From NCBI RefSeq assembly GCF_910592395.1, contig NC_088323.1, positions 1-64,000 on the forward strand: a stretch of DNA of 64,000 nt. Reading direction: 5' to 3'. This DNA comes from Lineus longissimus. Its lineage: Eukaryota > Nemertea > Pilidiophora > Heteronemertea > Lineidae. A program made the translations under genes and the position numbers. Shown piece by piece: positions 10,798 through 55,063 of the stretch (within the stretch, counting starts at the first letter, position 1; the number at the start of each line of letters is the position of its first letter). The notes beneath the pieces are model-generated. The model was not told the origin of the DNA. It searched no databases and worked only from the letters and a program-made list of their open reading frames with translations.

Positions 10798-12899
10798 TTG
10801 GTGAATATAGTAGAGACATCCCTCGGGTATCCAGCGGAATGCTGGTGAATATAGCAGAGACATCCCTCGGGTATCCAGCGGAATGCTGGTGAATATAGTA
10901 GAGACATCCCTCGGGTATCCAGCGGAATGCTGGTGAATATAGCAGAGACATCCCTCGGGTATCCAGCGGAATGCTGGTGAATATAGCAGAGACATCCCTC
11001 GGGTATCTAGCGGAATGCTGGTGAATATAGCAGAGACATCCCTCGGGTATCCAGCAGAATGCTGGTGAATATCGTAGAGACATCCCTCGGGTATCCAGCG
11101 GAATGCTGGTGAATATAGCAGAGACATCCCTCGAGTATCCAGCAGAATGCTGGTGAATATAGTAGAGACATCCCTTGGGTATCCAGCGGAATGCTGGTGA
11201 ATATCGTAGAGACATCCCTCGGGTATCCAGCGGAATGCTGGTGAATATAGAAGAGACATCCCTCGGGTATCCAGCGGAATGCTGGTGAATATAGCAGAGA
11301 CATCCCTCGGGTATCCAGCGGAATGCTGGTGAATATAGTAGAGACATCCCTCGGGTATCCAGCGGAATGCTGGTGAATATAGCAGAGACATCCCTCGAGT
11401 ATCCAGCAGAATGCTGGTGAATATAGAAGAGACATCCCTTGGGTATCCAGCGGAATGCTGGTGAATATAGTAGAGACATCCCTCGGGTATCCAGCAGAAT
11501 GCTGGTGAATATAGCAGAGACATCCCTTGGGTATCCAGCGGAATGCTGGTGAATATAGTAGAGACATCCCTCGGGTATCCAGCAGAATGCTGGTGAATAT
11601 AGCAGAGACATCCCTCGGGTATCCAGCGGAATGCTGGTGAATATAGCAGAGACATCCCTTGGGTATCCAGCAGAATGCTGGTGAATATAGCAGAGACATC
11701 CCTCGGGTATCCAGCGGAATGCTGGTGAATATAGTAGAGACATCCCTCGGGTATCCAGCAGAATGCTGGTGAATATAGCAGAGACATCCCTCGGGTATCC
11801 AGCGGAATGCTGGTGAATATAGCAGAGACATCCCTTAGGTATCCACAGGAAGGCTGGTGAATATAGTAGAGACATCCCTCGGGTATCCAGCGGAATGCTG
11901 GTGAATATAGTAGAGACATCCCTCGGGTATCCAGCGGAATGCTGGTGAATATAGCAGAGACATCCCTTAGGTATCCACAGGAAGGCTGGTGAATATAGCA
12001 GAGACATCCCTCGGGTATCCAGCAGAATGCTGGTGAATATAGTAGAGACATCCCTCGGGTATCCAGCGGAATGCTGGTGAATATAGCAGAGACATCCCTC
12101 GGGTATCCAGCGGAATGCTGGTGAATATAGTAGAGACATCCCTCGGGTATCCAGCGGAATGCTGGTGAATATAGTAGAGACATCCCTCGGGTATCCAGCG
12201 GAATGCTGGTGAATATAGCAGAGACATCCCTCGGGTATCCAGCGGAATGCTGGTGAATATAGTAGAGACATCCCTCGGGTATCCAGCGGAATGCTGGTGA
12301 ATATAGTAGAGACATCCCTCGGGTATCCAGCGGAATGCTGGTGAATATAGAAGAGACATCCCTCGGGTATCCAGCGGAATGCTGGTGAATATAGCAGAGA
12401 CATCCCTCGGGTATCCAGCGGAATGCTGGTGAATATAATAGAGACATCCCTCGGGTATCCAGCGGAATGCTGGTGAATATAGTAGAGACATCCCTCGGGT
12501 ATCCAGCGGAATGCTGGTGAATATAGCAGAGACATCCCTCGGGTATCCAGCGGAATGCTGGTGAATACAGCAGAGACATCCCTCGGGTATCCAGCGGAAT
12601 GCTGGTGAATATAGTAGAGACATCCCTCGGGTATCCAGCGGAATGCTGGTGAATATAGTAGAGACATCCCTTGGGTATCCAGCAGAATGCTGGTGAATAT
12701 CGTAGAGACATCCCTCGGGTATCCAGCAGAATGCTGGTGAATATAGTAGAGACATCCCTCGGGTATCCAGCAGAATGCTGGTGAATATAGTAGAGACATC
12801 CCTCGGGTATCCAGCGGAATGCTGGTGAATATAGTAGAGACATCCCTCGGGTATCCACAGGAAGGCTGGTGAATATAGTAGAGACATCCCTTAGGTATC
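10798..12899. repeat. 44-bp minisatellite, about 48 units
   Basis: The unit contains CATCCCTCGGGTATCCAGCG, GAATGCTGGTGAATATAGTA and GAGA, 44 bases in all. Variable sites (CGGAAT/CAGAAT, AGTAG/AGCAG, CCTCGG/CCTTGG) are shuffled along the array. A rarer unit with CTTAGGTATCCACAGGAAGG appears near 11836, 11968 and at the right edge. Because 44 is not a multiple of three and the minus strand of the unit has no stop in any frame, open frames of about 700 codons run through it. I treat these as non-coding. Confidence 0.95.
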
Positions 12900-14149
12900 C
12901 AAGACTAAATTGTGTTGGGACATACTGTTTCTGTTCCATCTTGTTCATGTGAAGCCTTTTCTACATCTTAGTGTGGGCACACAATGACCACGGTCACTGT
13001 ACCTAGAGTCATGATGATAAGCAGTCATCCATTCCATCAGTCCACAGATCATTCATCCTTGTCACTTGTCCTTACGGTATGCTCTCAAATGTTAATGACT
13101 TTTGCCCTCTTTGAATCCTCCCCAAACACCTTCTATGAGAGGACACTATCAACCACTGACAATATCTTATGACCAACGATTTGACCGAACCTGAAAACAT
13201 GAGAAAGTCGTTTTTTAGTTACAAATATTCAGTGTTACATAGTAAAACTATCCTCATTATAATCGGATGCAGCTGAATGAACTGTACAGAATATAGCACT
13301 GGCTTCCAATATTACACTACTGGATTGACGCCATGAAAAAATAACTCGACATATAAATATATAATAATAGTTTATTGCCTACTCATTTTACATGATAATG
13401 AGCAAGTTGTATTTACACTGTCTCTCAGAGCCGACAGACCAAGGTTTAGGATTAGACACAACTAGCAAGTGACTGGGGTGGAGAGGGACACAGTTTCAGG
13501 ATGAGTTGAGGACACCTTGCAAGTTGCTTGGGTGCAGGGGGAAATTGGAAAGTTGAAGTAAATTCAACTTCATGTAAATCTTCAGAGAATATGGATAGGC
13601 CCTCTAACTAATCAGGGAGAAGTTACACACGTCTAACCCTTACACGCCCTTTATGAATTTGGCCCCTAGGGTGGATGACAGTTGCGAACGTTATATTTGA
13701 ACTGCAGTGAATAAAGTAGTTGAGGGGTTCTTTTGTCAGATCCGCTCTTCAATACCTTCAGTGCCTTAGCTCCGTGTGTTAGCAGGCCAGCGCAAAACTG
13801 CTCTTTCAATACCTTTAGTTTGATACCATTAACGCGACTGCCTTCCTCTAACGGTGTTCAAGTTGTTTAGAAAGTCATAAAAGTAGATCAGGGTAAACAC
13901 TTTAAGTTTGATATCAAAGACCGATGACACCTTTCGCTTTAACCATCTCCAAGTAGGTCAGTTGGTAATGAAAATGGGTTAGCACAAACCTACTGTTCAT
14001 TATCTTTAGTTCGATACCAAACACAACTGCTTTAGCTATAAGTCTTTAAGTAGGGCAGAAGGTTATAAAAGTAGGTCAGTGCAAATCTCTCCTTCATTCC
14101 CTTGAGTTTAGATTAGTTCTTGTGACACTGCCCTATTCCCTACCATAAG

Positions 14150-14490
14150 GCTACAATGCGGTCTCTTACTTGATTGTGACATGAGGCATGATGCCGTCTC
14201 TTGCATCACCCACTTCTCTTAGATCAATCAGGCTACAACGAAGTCTTACTTGATTGTGACATCATGCATGATAACGTCTCTTACATCACGCTCTTCTCTT
14301 ATATCGATCAGGCTACAATGTGGTCACCTACTTGATTGTGACATCACCCTCTTGCCTCATATCATTCAGGCGACAATGTGGTCACCTACTTGATTGTGAC
14401 ATCACCTTCTTGTCTCATATCATTCAGGCGACAATGCGGTCGCTTACTTGATTGTGACATGAGGCATGATGACGTCTCTTACATCACCAT
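14150..14490. repeat. Imperfect tandem repeat (about 60-90 bp units)
   Basis: Five diverged copies share CTACTTGATTGTGACATCA, CAGGCGACAATG or CAGGCTACAATG, and TCTCTTACATCAC. Spacing is irregular because units carry deletions. This is an older and more diverged array than most others here. Confidence 0.7.
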
Positions 14491-14745
14491 ATCCCTTGCC
14501 CGACCAAAATATTGGTATCCTGGCACATTTCCTGGCCCAGCTACAGGAAATTCAGATGAAAATGCAACTATTTTGCTGAAACTACTTTCGGCCAGCTCAA
14601 GTACAAACCATAAGCTGCAAAGCCAGCGTAGCTAAAATAGATGATACATCTACAGTAATAGTTAGATACAGATGGAATTACAGCTTACAATCTGAGCTAT
14701 AACATTTCAAAATCAGAATGGCTGTTTTGAGCACAAGTTGTTTGG

Positions 14746-15015
14746 ACGGCCAACGTTATACTGTATATCTATAGTAGAGTGGATGGACAACGTTATACTG
14801 TACATCTATAGTAGAGTGGATGGACAACGTTATACTGTACATCTATAGTAGAGTGGATGGACAACGATATACTGTACATCTATAGTAGAGTGGATGGACA
14901 GCGTTATACTGTACATCTATAGAAGAGTGGATGGACAGCTTTATACTTTACATCTATAGTAGAGTGGATGGACAGCGTTATACTGTACATCTATAGTAGA
15001 GTGGATGGACAGCAG
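14746..15015. repeat. 37-bp minisatellite (about 7 units)
   Basis: The unit holds GTGGATGGACAACGTTATAC and TGTACATCTATAGTAGA, with AACG/AGCG/AGCT variants. Confidence 0.92.
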
Positions 15016-16798
15016 AATGGCAAGTTCTAAAATTAAACAAGATGATGATCAATCACTAAAAAACATTGCTATTTTGCTATCTTGATATTCTCCCAGTCAC
15101 ATTTTAGATCTAAACTACTATGTCTATTACAGTTGGTAAAAAAACTAAATTTATTCGTTGAGGAGGAAATTTTGTTCCTTATTCCATCTGGTCCTCATGA
15201 TTAGATTAGATAGACTCTTTACCTATGATGCAGCTTTCGTGATATTGAACTTGTTTCAAGTTACCGAGCTTGTTACCGAGCTTGTTGCTTTGTCTCATCT
15301 GCTTGGAGCATTATGACTCAATATTCGTTGCCTCTTTAAAACAAGGCAGTTCAGGGTCTGATGAGTCAAGTATATTTCCCACAACCCTGTAGCTGTACAA
15401 CCAAAAACCCTATCAATAGATTGACAGTACATGTCCTTTCCCTTCACCCTCTGAGATGTATACCCCTGGCCAGAGTTACCACTTAGTTTATACCTTCCTC
15501 GACACATAACATCATAAAATAGCAGAAAAAGCATTGTATAAAACGCAAGGCAGCCTCACTTATACAGCCTATCAACATTTGCATTATCATATATTTACAT
15601 CAATATACAGCTAAAATACATAATGGCAGGCTCTGTAGGAATACTAAGCAGATATTTCATCATCATTTAGAAGCTAACTTTACATAGTTACTGTTGGTCT
15701 TCTTAAGGTGACAGTATTCAAGATTTAGGCATCATTCTGGACTGAATTGGTTAGCTTTTTCACCCATCAAACAGGGTGTAACACACATGTACCTCTATCA
15801 AAGAAAGTCAAAATGGTGATAAATCTTCATGAAAAAATGGACGCTAAAAGCAAAAGCAGTGGACGGAGGTGCATTACTGTAAACTCTGCATAAAGGCATC
15901 CCCGAAGAAGATCGATGTCGATTTCTCTGCCACATACAATACAGTGGAATGATATAACATCAGTCGGAGTGTATTTGAACATTTTTAATGGGGTGTTGTA
16001 GAGTTTGTTTGAATTTGAACTTGATATCGGTTACATATCAGGCTATACGAGAGGATGCCTTGGATGCCAAATTACAGTCTCTGACTTTGCAAATTCGCCT
16101 CATTAGCCGAGTCAAAATGGCAACAACAATATATCATAAGTGCAGGACTGACTCTATGGTCCAGAATTTCTGAATTTGTAAGCAGATTTGACGAAACAAT
16201 ACCATGACCTTGAGAGGATGATCAACCTTGACCAACAAGAGTTGGCTGACCTTGAATCCTGGCAAGTACCTTTGTACACTACTGTCACGTTATCTACAAA
16301 ATCTACAGATTCCATGCATATATTAGTTATAAACAATAATACCATGTGTGTACACAAAAATATGTCCAGGGCCCCGAGCTATAGATGATAGTGCTGTTTA
16401 GAGCACCATCATTGATAAGTCAAGGAACTAGATTAGTACAGTCCACTACAAAGATATCTCCCCAATAGGAGGAGATTGTAATGAACATTAGCATACAAAT
16501 ATCATGTAATATATTGTCACATTTTTATACAATCAAAACAAAGACATTTCATCTTCTCTTTGCTTTGAAGTTCCTTCAACACATCGAATGCGAGGTTCAT
16601 TTTACCCGTAATCTGCTGGTGTATCCTATTGCCATGAAGAGTATACCTAGAGTTTCATCAAACAAGTCAGCCTCACCATTGATTACACAATGCACAGTCC
16701 TGTACATGCTGTATAGAGGCTGACACAGCTGAAGCATGGCACTGAACGTTTCAAGGATATTTATCCAGTCACACAACCAGATAAGGGAGAAGAAATCA

Positions 16799-49371
<32,573 letters not shown>

Positions 49372-50110
49372 GGTCTATGATCATTCCATAGTCTGATTCC
49401 TGACGAAATTCTAACTTACAAGTGACAAACTTTATAAAATATTCCATAGAAATGACAACTTCTCGTGAAAAGAGTGAGTCAATAGACCACAAGTAACTTC
49501 CTTACAATGAACACAGTCGATCAATCCACTTCACATAGAATCATAAACTTAGAAAGTATTCCAAATCCAATTGAAATTGACACAGCTTCCTCATTTGTTT
49601 GTCATTTCATCACTTAACTGAACAATTGAAATTCATCTTCTTACTCCAAAATGGATATCCTTCACCAGTCTGAAATATAAACGAGAATAAACATAGATCT
49701 ATCGAAAAGAAAAGTGGAAGAGGCAAAATCATGCCAGTCATGTCACAACACATTGTCATTAATCACAAGACGATAATGTCATCACAGATATTATTAACAT
49801 CAGCCAGGGCTGGGTAGCAACAAGGCAAACTTGTAGCATGCTACCAAAAACTGTAGTAAGAGCAGCAGTGAGGACTCGATAGACCCTCAAGTACACCAGG
49901 GGGAGGAAGCCACTGCTGGTCCAAACTAAATATAGGTGCAACAAACAAAAGATCATGTGGTGTGGTTTGCTGCTTGTGTGGTCAGCAGTGACTTCCTCCA
50001 ACTGGGGTAAGGGTCTCTATTGAGTTATGCCAGATCAGAATGGTAGAAATTTCCTGCACCTCTTAATAGCCTTTTTGCACAAGCACAGGACAGAACGGTT
50101 TCAACAAGAA
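49372..50110. other. 5' flank of PARD3
   Basis: Upstream of the PARD3 ATG. No promoter element is recognisable and 5' UTR exons cannot be placed. GTCACTTGTAAGTTAG on the minus strand (about 49415-49430) resembles a donor, so the leader could be spliced. Confidence 0.35.
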
Positions 50111-50114
50111 TACG

Positions 50115-50935
50115 AATGCGCACTTGACGAGACTCAGAAGGCCTACTAGTGTACAGTGGTACTGTTGTTAGTCAACTTCACGAGACTCAGAAGGCCTACT
50201 GTACCGTGGTACTGTTGTTAGTCAACTTCACGAGACTCAGAAGGCCTACTGTACCGTGGTACTGTTGTTAGTCAACTTCACGAGACTCAGAAGGCCTACT
50301 GTACCGTGGTACTGTTGTTAGTCAACTTCACGAGACTCAGAAGGCCTACTGTACCGTGGTACTGTTGTTAGTCAACTTCACGAGACTCAGAAGACCTACT
50401 GTACCGTGGTACTGTTGTTAGTCAACTTCACGAGACTCAGAAGGCCTACTGTACCGTGGTACTGTTGTTAGTCAACTTCACGAGACTCAGAAGACCTACT
50501 GTACCGTGGTACTGTTGTTAGTCAACTTCACGAGACTCAGAAGGCCTACTGTACCGTGGTTGTTAGTCAACTTCACGAGACTCAGAAGGCCTACTGTACC
50601 GTGGTACTGTTGTTAGTCAACTTCACGAGACTCAGAAGGCCTACTGTACCGTGGTACTGTTGTTAGTCAACTTCACGAGACTCAGAAGACCTACTGTACC
50701 GTTGTACTGTTGTTAGTCAACTTCACGAGACTCAGAAGGCCTACTGTACCGTGGTACTGTTGTTAGTCAACTTCACGAGACTCAGAAGGCCTACTGTACC
50801 GTGGTACTGTTGTTAGTCAACTTCACGAGACTCAGAAGGCCTATTGTACCGTGGTACTGTTGATAGTCAACTTCACGAGACTCAGAAGGCCTATTGTACC
50901 GTGCCCGTGGTACTGTTGTTAGTCAACTTAATACT
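50115..50935. repeat. 50-bp minisatellite upstream of PARD3 (about 16 units)
   Basis: The unit includes CACGAGACTCAGAAGGCCTA, CTGTACCGTGGTACTGTTGT and TAGTCAACTT. GTACCGTGGTAC is a near-perfect palindrome present in every unit. It sits about 0.75-1.55 kb upstream of the PARD3 start codon. Confidence 0.95.
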
Positions 50936-51374
50936 GTACAGAGTCAGCCAAGATAAGACAATGCCAAACAAACTTTGTTAAAATGTCCTCATCAGACATT
51001 TATGACAGTATTGACTGTGTATATACGTATACATAGGCTTATAGAACAATGTTTATGCTAGTAGTATGCTGGGCATGGGCCTATCACTCATGTTGATATC
51101 ATCAGACGACATCACTGCAGTCTGCATCACAGTACACATTCATGACATGGAATGGATCGTACACATACAATTTTCAATTTCCCTCACCACTATAAAAAGA
51201 TAAAGTACATCGAAATCCGAATTGGAAAAAAACATTCTCATGTTGAATCACTAACATAGAGCATTCTTGAGCCTGCTTGTCCACAAGGATGGGCGAGATC
51301 GAGATAGCTGCCACAATTCCTGGAATATCACAAGCCCTGAGACACCAAGTCTTCATCTTGATTCGGAATTGCGG

Positions 51375-51445
51375 TTGTTTCGCTCCCGGACGTTTTCGCC
51401 CCCAGCCGTTTCGCTCGAGGTCGAAGTCGTTTCGCTCCCTGAGAC
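51375..51445. repeat. Short GTTTCGCTCCC-type direct repeats
   Basis: Four diverged copies of a roughly 18-base phrase (GTTTCGCTCCC, GTTTTCGCCCC, CCGTTTCGCTC, CGTTTCGCTCCC). Likely the edge of a dispersed non-autonomous element whose limits I cannot set. Confidence 0.45.
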
Positions 51446-51842
51446 TTTTTGTTGGGATAGAGAAAATACACCGGGAAGCGAAGGTTTTTTTCCAGGCAGG
51501 TTGGTACTATTATGTACATCAATCAATTTTTCGTCATATGGCCTAGAATTTGGACGAGCATAATTTAACACTCGCACAACTACGCCCAACCTCGCGTGGC
51601 AGATGGAAGGTATGTTACATATTGAGGCCGAACTGGGGATTGAGACCTGCTTCAAATAGCATAGATTCCAGGCTCATAAAATCGCCAAAGATCCCTCTGC
51701 ACATGGAAACTAAGACCGTCAAAGTAAATAGTATTTGGAACAAGTTGGACCCATTCATGAACATGGAAACGGCCAAGAACTACATTTCTCTGGAGGGGGG
51801 GACAAAACGGACCCCGTCCGTCCCCACTGTGTAGTGCCACCT

Positions 51843-52690
51843 GAACTGCTTGTGAACCGTGCTCCATATGTACCGGCTACCGTTCTCTCCATCATCACCG
51901 ACGATATGTGCCCGTGCCGGTATAAAAGGAATGGACGTCCAAGGAATGCAGGACCCCATACAATAGCTGTTCATTGTCAACGAATGTGGTTAATGGTTTG
52001 GTTAGGGTTAGCTACATAATCTTCATCAAAGGAACTCGGCTACTCTATTCACTTTAACAAAAGGACCGGACTTAAATTACGGGGGGGGGGGACTTGCATT
52101 TCTTTTACACTGGTACCTGAGAAAACTTGCCATCTTAGGCAGATTTGCGGTGATTGAAACAATACATCTTTCCCACAGTTCATGTATTCTCATATGACAA
52201 ACCAAGTGGACACATAACCTGAACTAACATGCAGCGATTGGGAAAACGTACACGTACCAATTGTATACAGATAGCGCTCGAGCGTGTGACTACTGACTAT
52301 TGGAGTTGATTGGCGTTAGAAAAAGGAACTAGCTATAATTGGACCAACAGTAAATATACGTCAATGACCATGGCCAGCATACCCCTTTACCCACTCTAGG
52401 CACCAGTGGTTTTCAATATCCTCCGCCTCTCGATATGACTAAGGCGTATAAAAAGCCTGAAGCTCAGGATACCTTTTAACTAATTCTGATTGGAAAAGGC
52501 ACGGTCCGACACTAATACTTTTTTGCCCCAATGTATCCTCGAAAATGCCAGTTGCCGATCGATATATCCTCGGTAGTACTCGAACGCCTGGAGTCAGTAT
52601 GTGCTGCATTTTGAAAAGTTTGGGTGCGAGGTATGATAATGATAATAATGAAAATTACGACATCTGTACATGGATAATAATGATTACAAT
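51843..52690. mobile_element. Dispersed element, longer copy
   Basis: Segments of this region recur in the same order at 53285-53620: ATGTACCGGCTACCG with CTCTCCATCATCA, GAAAACTTGCC with TTAGGCAGATTTGCG and TTGAAACAATACAT, and ACTCGAACGCC followed by GTATGTGCTG, TTTGAAAAGTTTGGGTGCG, GTATGATAATGAT and CATCTGTACATGGAT. No coding frame is recognisable. Confidence 0.6.
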
Positions 52691-52827
52691 GATAATAATA
52701 ATTTATTCTATTTAAGTGCTACATTAATGTAAAAAAGACATTTTCTAAGCACTGTACATGTGCAGGAAGGAAAAAGGGATGAAGGATGATTAGATAACAA
52801 GATAAGTAAGAAGAAAAAAGAAAAAAT

Positions 52828-52902
52828 TCGTCAGATTCACTGGGGTCGAACCCGTGAGCAGCCGATCCACAGTCAAACACCTTCAGCGCTGAACCGTCAA
52901 GG
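52828..52902 (-). mobile_element. tRNA-like segment (SINE head or tRNA pseudogene)
   Basis: On the minus strand it reads TTGACGGTTCAGCGCTGAAG, then GGATCGGCTGCTCAC and GGGTTCGACCCC, a perfect B box with a plausible T-arm pairing. The acceptor stem does not pair well, so I do not call a functional tRNA. It adjoins the dispersed element that ends with AATAATTTATTCTATTTAAG. Confidence 0.5.
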
Positions 52903-53284
52903 CTTTCATGTTGAATAGAGATTTTATTCGCCTCTTATGCAAACGAGCGCGCCACAATAGTGACAAGGTCGCGCAGGTGGCAAAGTGATTAGCCGAAATA
53001 GTTCCAAGTAATCGTATATTTCGATAGTTGTACAGATTTTTCTCAACATATCGTATGTATATACCTCAGTGATATAAAAGATTACCTTTGCAGTTAATTT
53101 AACGTTTGAATGACCTTTTTTAAAAAGTTTTTCAAAATCGAGGTCAGCAGGGTCAGACACAATCATTTATTGTCTTGAAAGACTCCGGCAGGGTCAAAAG
53201 AAACAGTTGTTGGCGCCGATGATGTCAGCAATATGGCGAATTTCCGCCCCACCCGTGAGATTTGCTCTCGTCACGTGATCACAT

Positions 53285-53620
53285 TGACTAAACTGCTAGT
53301 GAACTGTGCTCAATATGTACCGGCTACCGCTCTCTCCATCATCAACGACGATGTCGGTGCCGTCCGTGCGAGGTCGTTTCAATGAAAAAGACGCACGCCA
53401 CTGCCGTACCCGTACCTTAGAAAACTTGCCGTTTTAGGCAGATTTGCGATGATTGAAACAATACATTAGGGGGCCTACCTCATAATTCATGTACTCGAAC
53501 GCCCGGAATCGGTATGTGCTGGAGTTTGAAAAGTTTGGGTGCGGGGTATGATAATGATGATAATGAAAATGTTTACATCTGTACATGGATGATTAGATAA
53601 CAAGACAGAGCAGAGCAGCC
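53285..53620. mobile_element. Dispersed element, internally deleted copy
   Basis: It is collinear with 51843-52690 but lacks internal blocks. The copies differ by substitutions (about one in ten by eye), so they are not an assembly duplicate. Confidence 0.6.
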
Positions 53621-54262
53621 AAGACTGATGTGGCCTGGCTGTGACTGTCTCATCGCTCTCATCATGTTGGCAACACGGTGGAGCAGCCAGGACTGATTCG
53701 CCTGGCTGTGACTGTCTCCTCTCTCTCACCATGTTGACAACTTGGCAGAGAAGCAAAGACTGATGTGGCCTGGCTGTGACTGTCTCATCTCTCTCATCAT
53801 GCTGTCAACGACGCTGGAGCGGCCAGGACTGATGCGGCCTGGCTGTGACCGTCTCATCTCTCTCGCCATGCTGTCAACACGGTGGAGCAGCCAGGGATTC
53901 GGCCTGGCTGTTACTGTCTCATCTCTCTCACCATGTTGACAACTTGGCAGAGCAGCAAAGACTGATTCGGCCTGGCTGTGACTTCATCATCTCTCTCACC
54001 ATGTTAACAACTTGGCAGAGCAGCCAAGACTGATGTGGCCTGGCTGTGACCGTCTCATCTCTCTCATCATGTTGTCAACACGGTGGAGCGGCCAGGACTG
54101 ATTCGGCCTGGCTGTGACTTCCTCATCTCTCTCACCATGTTGGCAACTTGGCAGAGCAGCCAAGACTGATTTGACCTGGCTGTGACTGTCTCATCTCTCT
54201 CACCATATTAACAACTAGGCAGTGCGGCGGAGACTGATGCAGCCTGGCTGTGACCGTCTCAT
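53606..54262. repeat. 68-bp minisatellite (about 9 units)
   Basis: The unit includes GCAGAGCAGCCAAGACTGAT, GTGGCCTGGCTGTGACTGTC, TCATCTCTCTCACCATGTTG and ACAACTTG. Units are more diverged (about 10-20 percent by eye) than in most arrays here. Confidence 0.88.
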
Positions 54263-54264
54263 AT

Positions 54265-54450
54265 GACCTCCCTAGTAATATTCAAAATGTGAACTCCATC
54301 ACAGCATTTACGACACTACTCAAGGTCAACCTCTTCCATGAACATCATCAACATTGAATTATTGTGAAGCACCTTTGAACGGCCCAATAAAGGACTGATT
54401 CGGGCGCCATACAAATGTGGTTGATAGATTGGTTGAATAGCAAGACTTGT
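54265..54450 (+). mobile_element. LINE 3' tail (second fragment)
   Basis: From 54265 the + strand encodes DLPSNIQNVNSITAF, then LLKVNLF and a stop at 54355-54357. This is the same C-terminal signature (LP..I....S...F...LK..LF) as the fragment at 4.4-4.7 kb. It is followed by CCCAATAAAGGACTG and GGCGCCATACAAATGTGGTT, a LINE-like 3' tail. Upstream coding sequence is replaced by the 68-bp array. Confidence 0.65.
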
Positions 54451-55063
54451 GTAACAATCTAGAAATGGGTTGTGAAGAACTTGACACAGAATTTTTAACA
54501 AATAATAAATGTCCTCACACTGGCACCAGTTCACAGCCAGATCAGCTTCATGAAGAAACCAGAAACAAAAGTAACAACCAACTACATCTTTTGCAAACCA
54601 GCCATATTCTACTGATAAGGATATAGAATGTCACATCCATAACATGATAGCGTCTAACAGTCTCCATCAAACATGGCATCAAGACACCTGATGACAAGAA
54701 TCCAAAAGTACATTGAGCATTTTCTCAATTTTCCAGTTCAAAGAGCACTGTTCATGATATTTTGTCATTTCATGCCCTCCATTTCTATAACCTGTAATTC
54801 CCTCATGTCGTCCGAATGTTAGGGGTATTATCATTTCTCTTTCATTGGAATCATGACGATGATTTACATACATGGTGTTATTATTTCGTCTGACGTTAGA
54901 AGTAGTAGAAGAGTTACAAGGCAAATTTAGTATGATTTGGACCATTCTATGTTTTGGGTTGACATGGCAGAGCCATGCCGCAACCGACTGAAATCTCTCG
55001 CCCAACATCTTCGACTAGTTCCCTGGAATGTACCAGGTTCAAGCAAGATCGCGGAAATGTTCA
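54451..55063. other. 3' flank of CCDC93
   Basis: Probable 3' UTR of CCDC93 on the minus strand. No confident polyadenylation hexamer and no other gene seen. Confidence 0.4.

Larger units (their letters stand above)
12900..16798. other. Region downstream of PARD3; probable long 3' UTR and spacer
   Basis: No gene recognised apart from the two arrays listed separately. On the minus strand, AATAAA hexamers lie at 15150-15155 and 13371-13376 and could end PARD3 transcripts whose stop is at 16799. Nothing else in the sequence chooses between them. Confidence 0.45.

Noticed and set aside
10730-12948. Minus-strand open frames of 689 and 718 codons
   Set aside because: They lie wholly in the 44-bp array, several overlapping frames encode the same 44-residue period, and there is no homology or splice support.
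52828-52902. Functional tRNA gene
   Set aside because: The B box is good, but the acceptor stem does not pair and the segment adjoins dispersed-repeat sequence, so it is called a SINE-like remnant.
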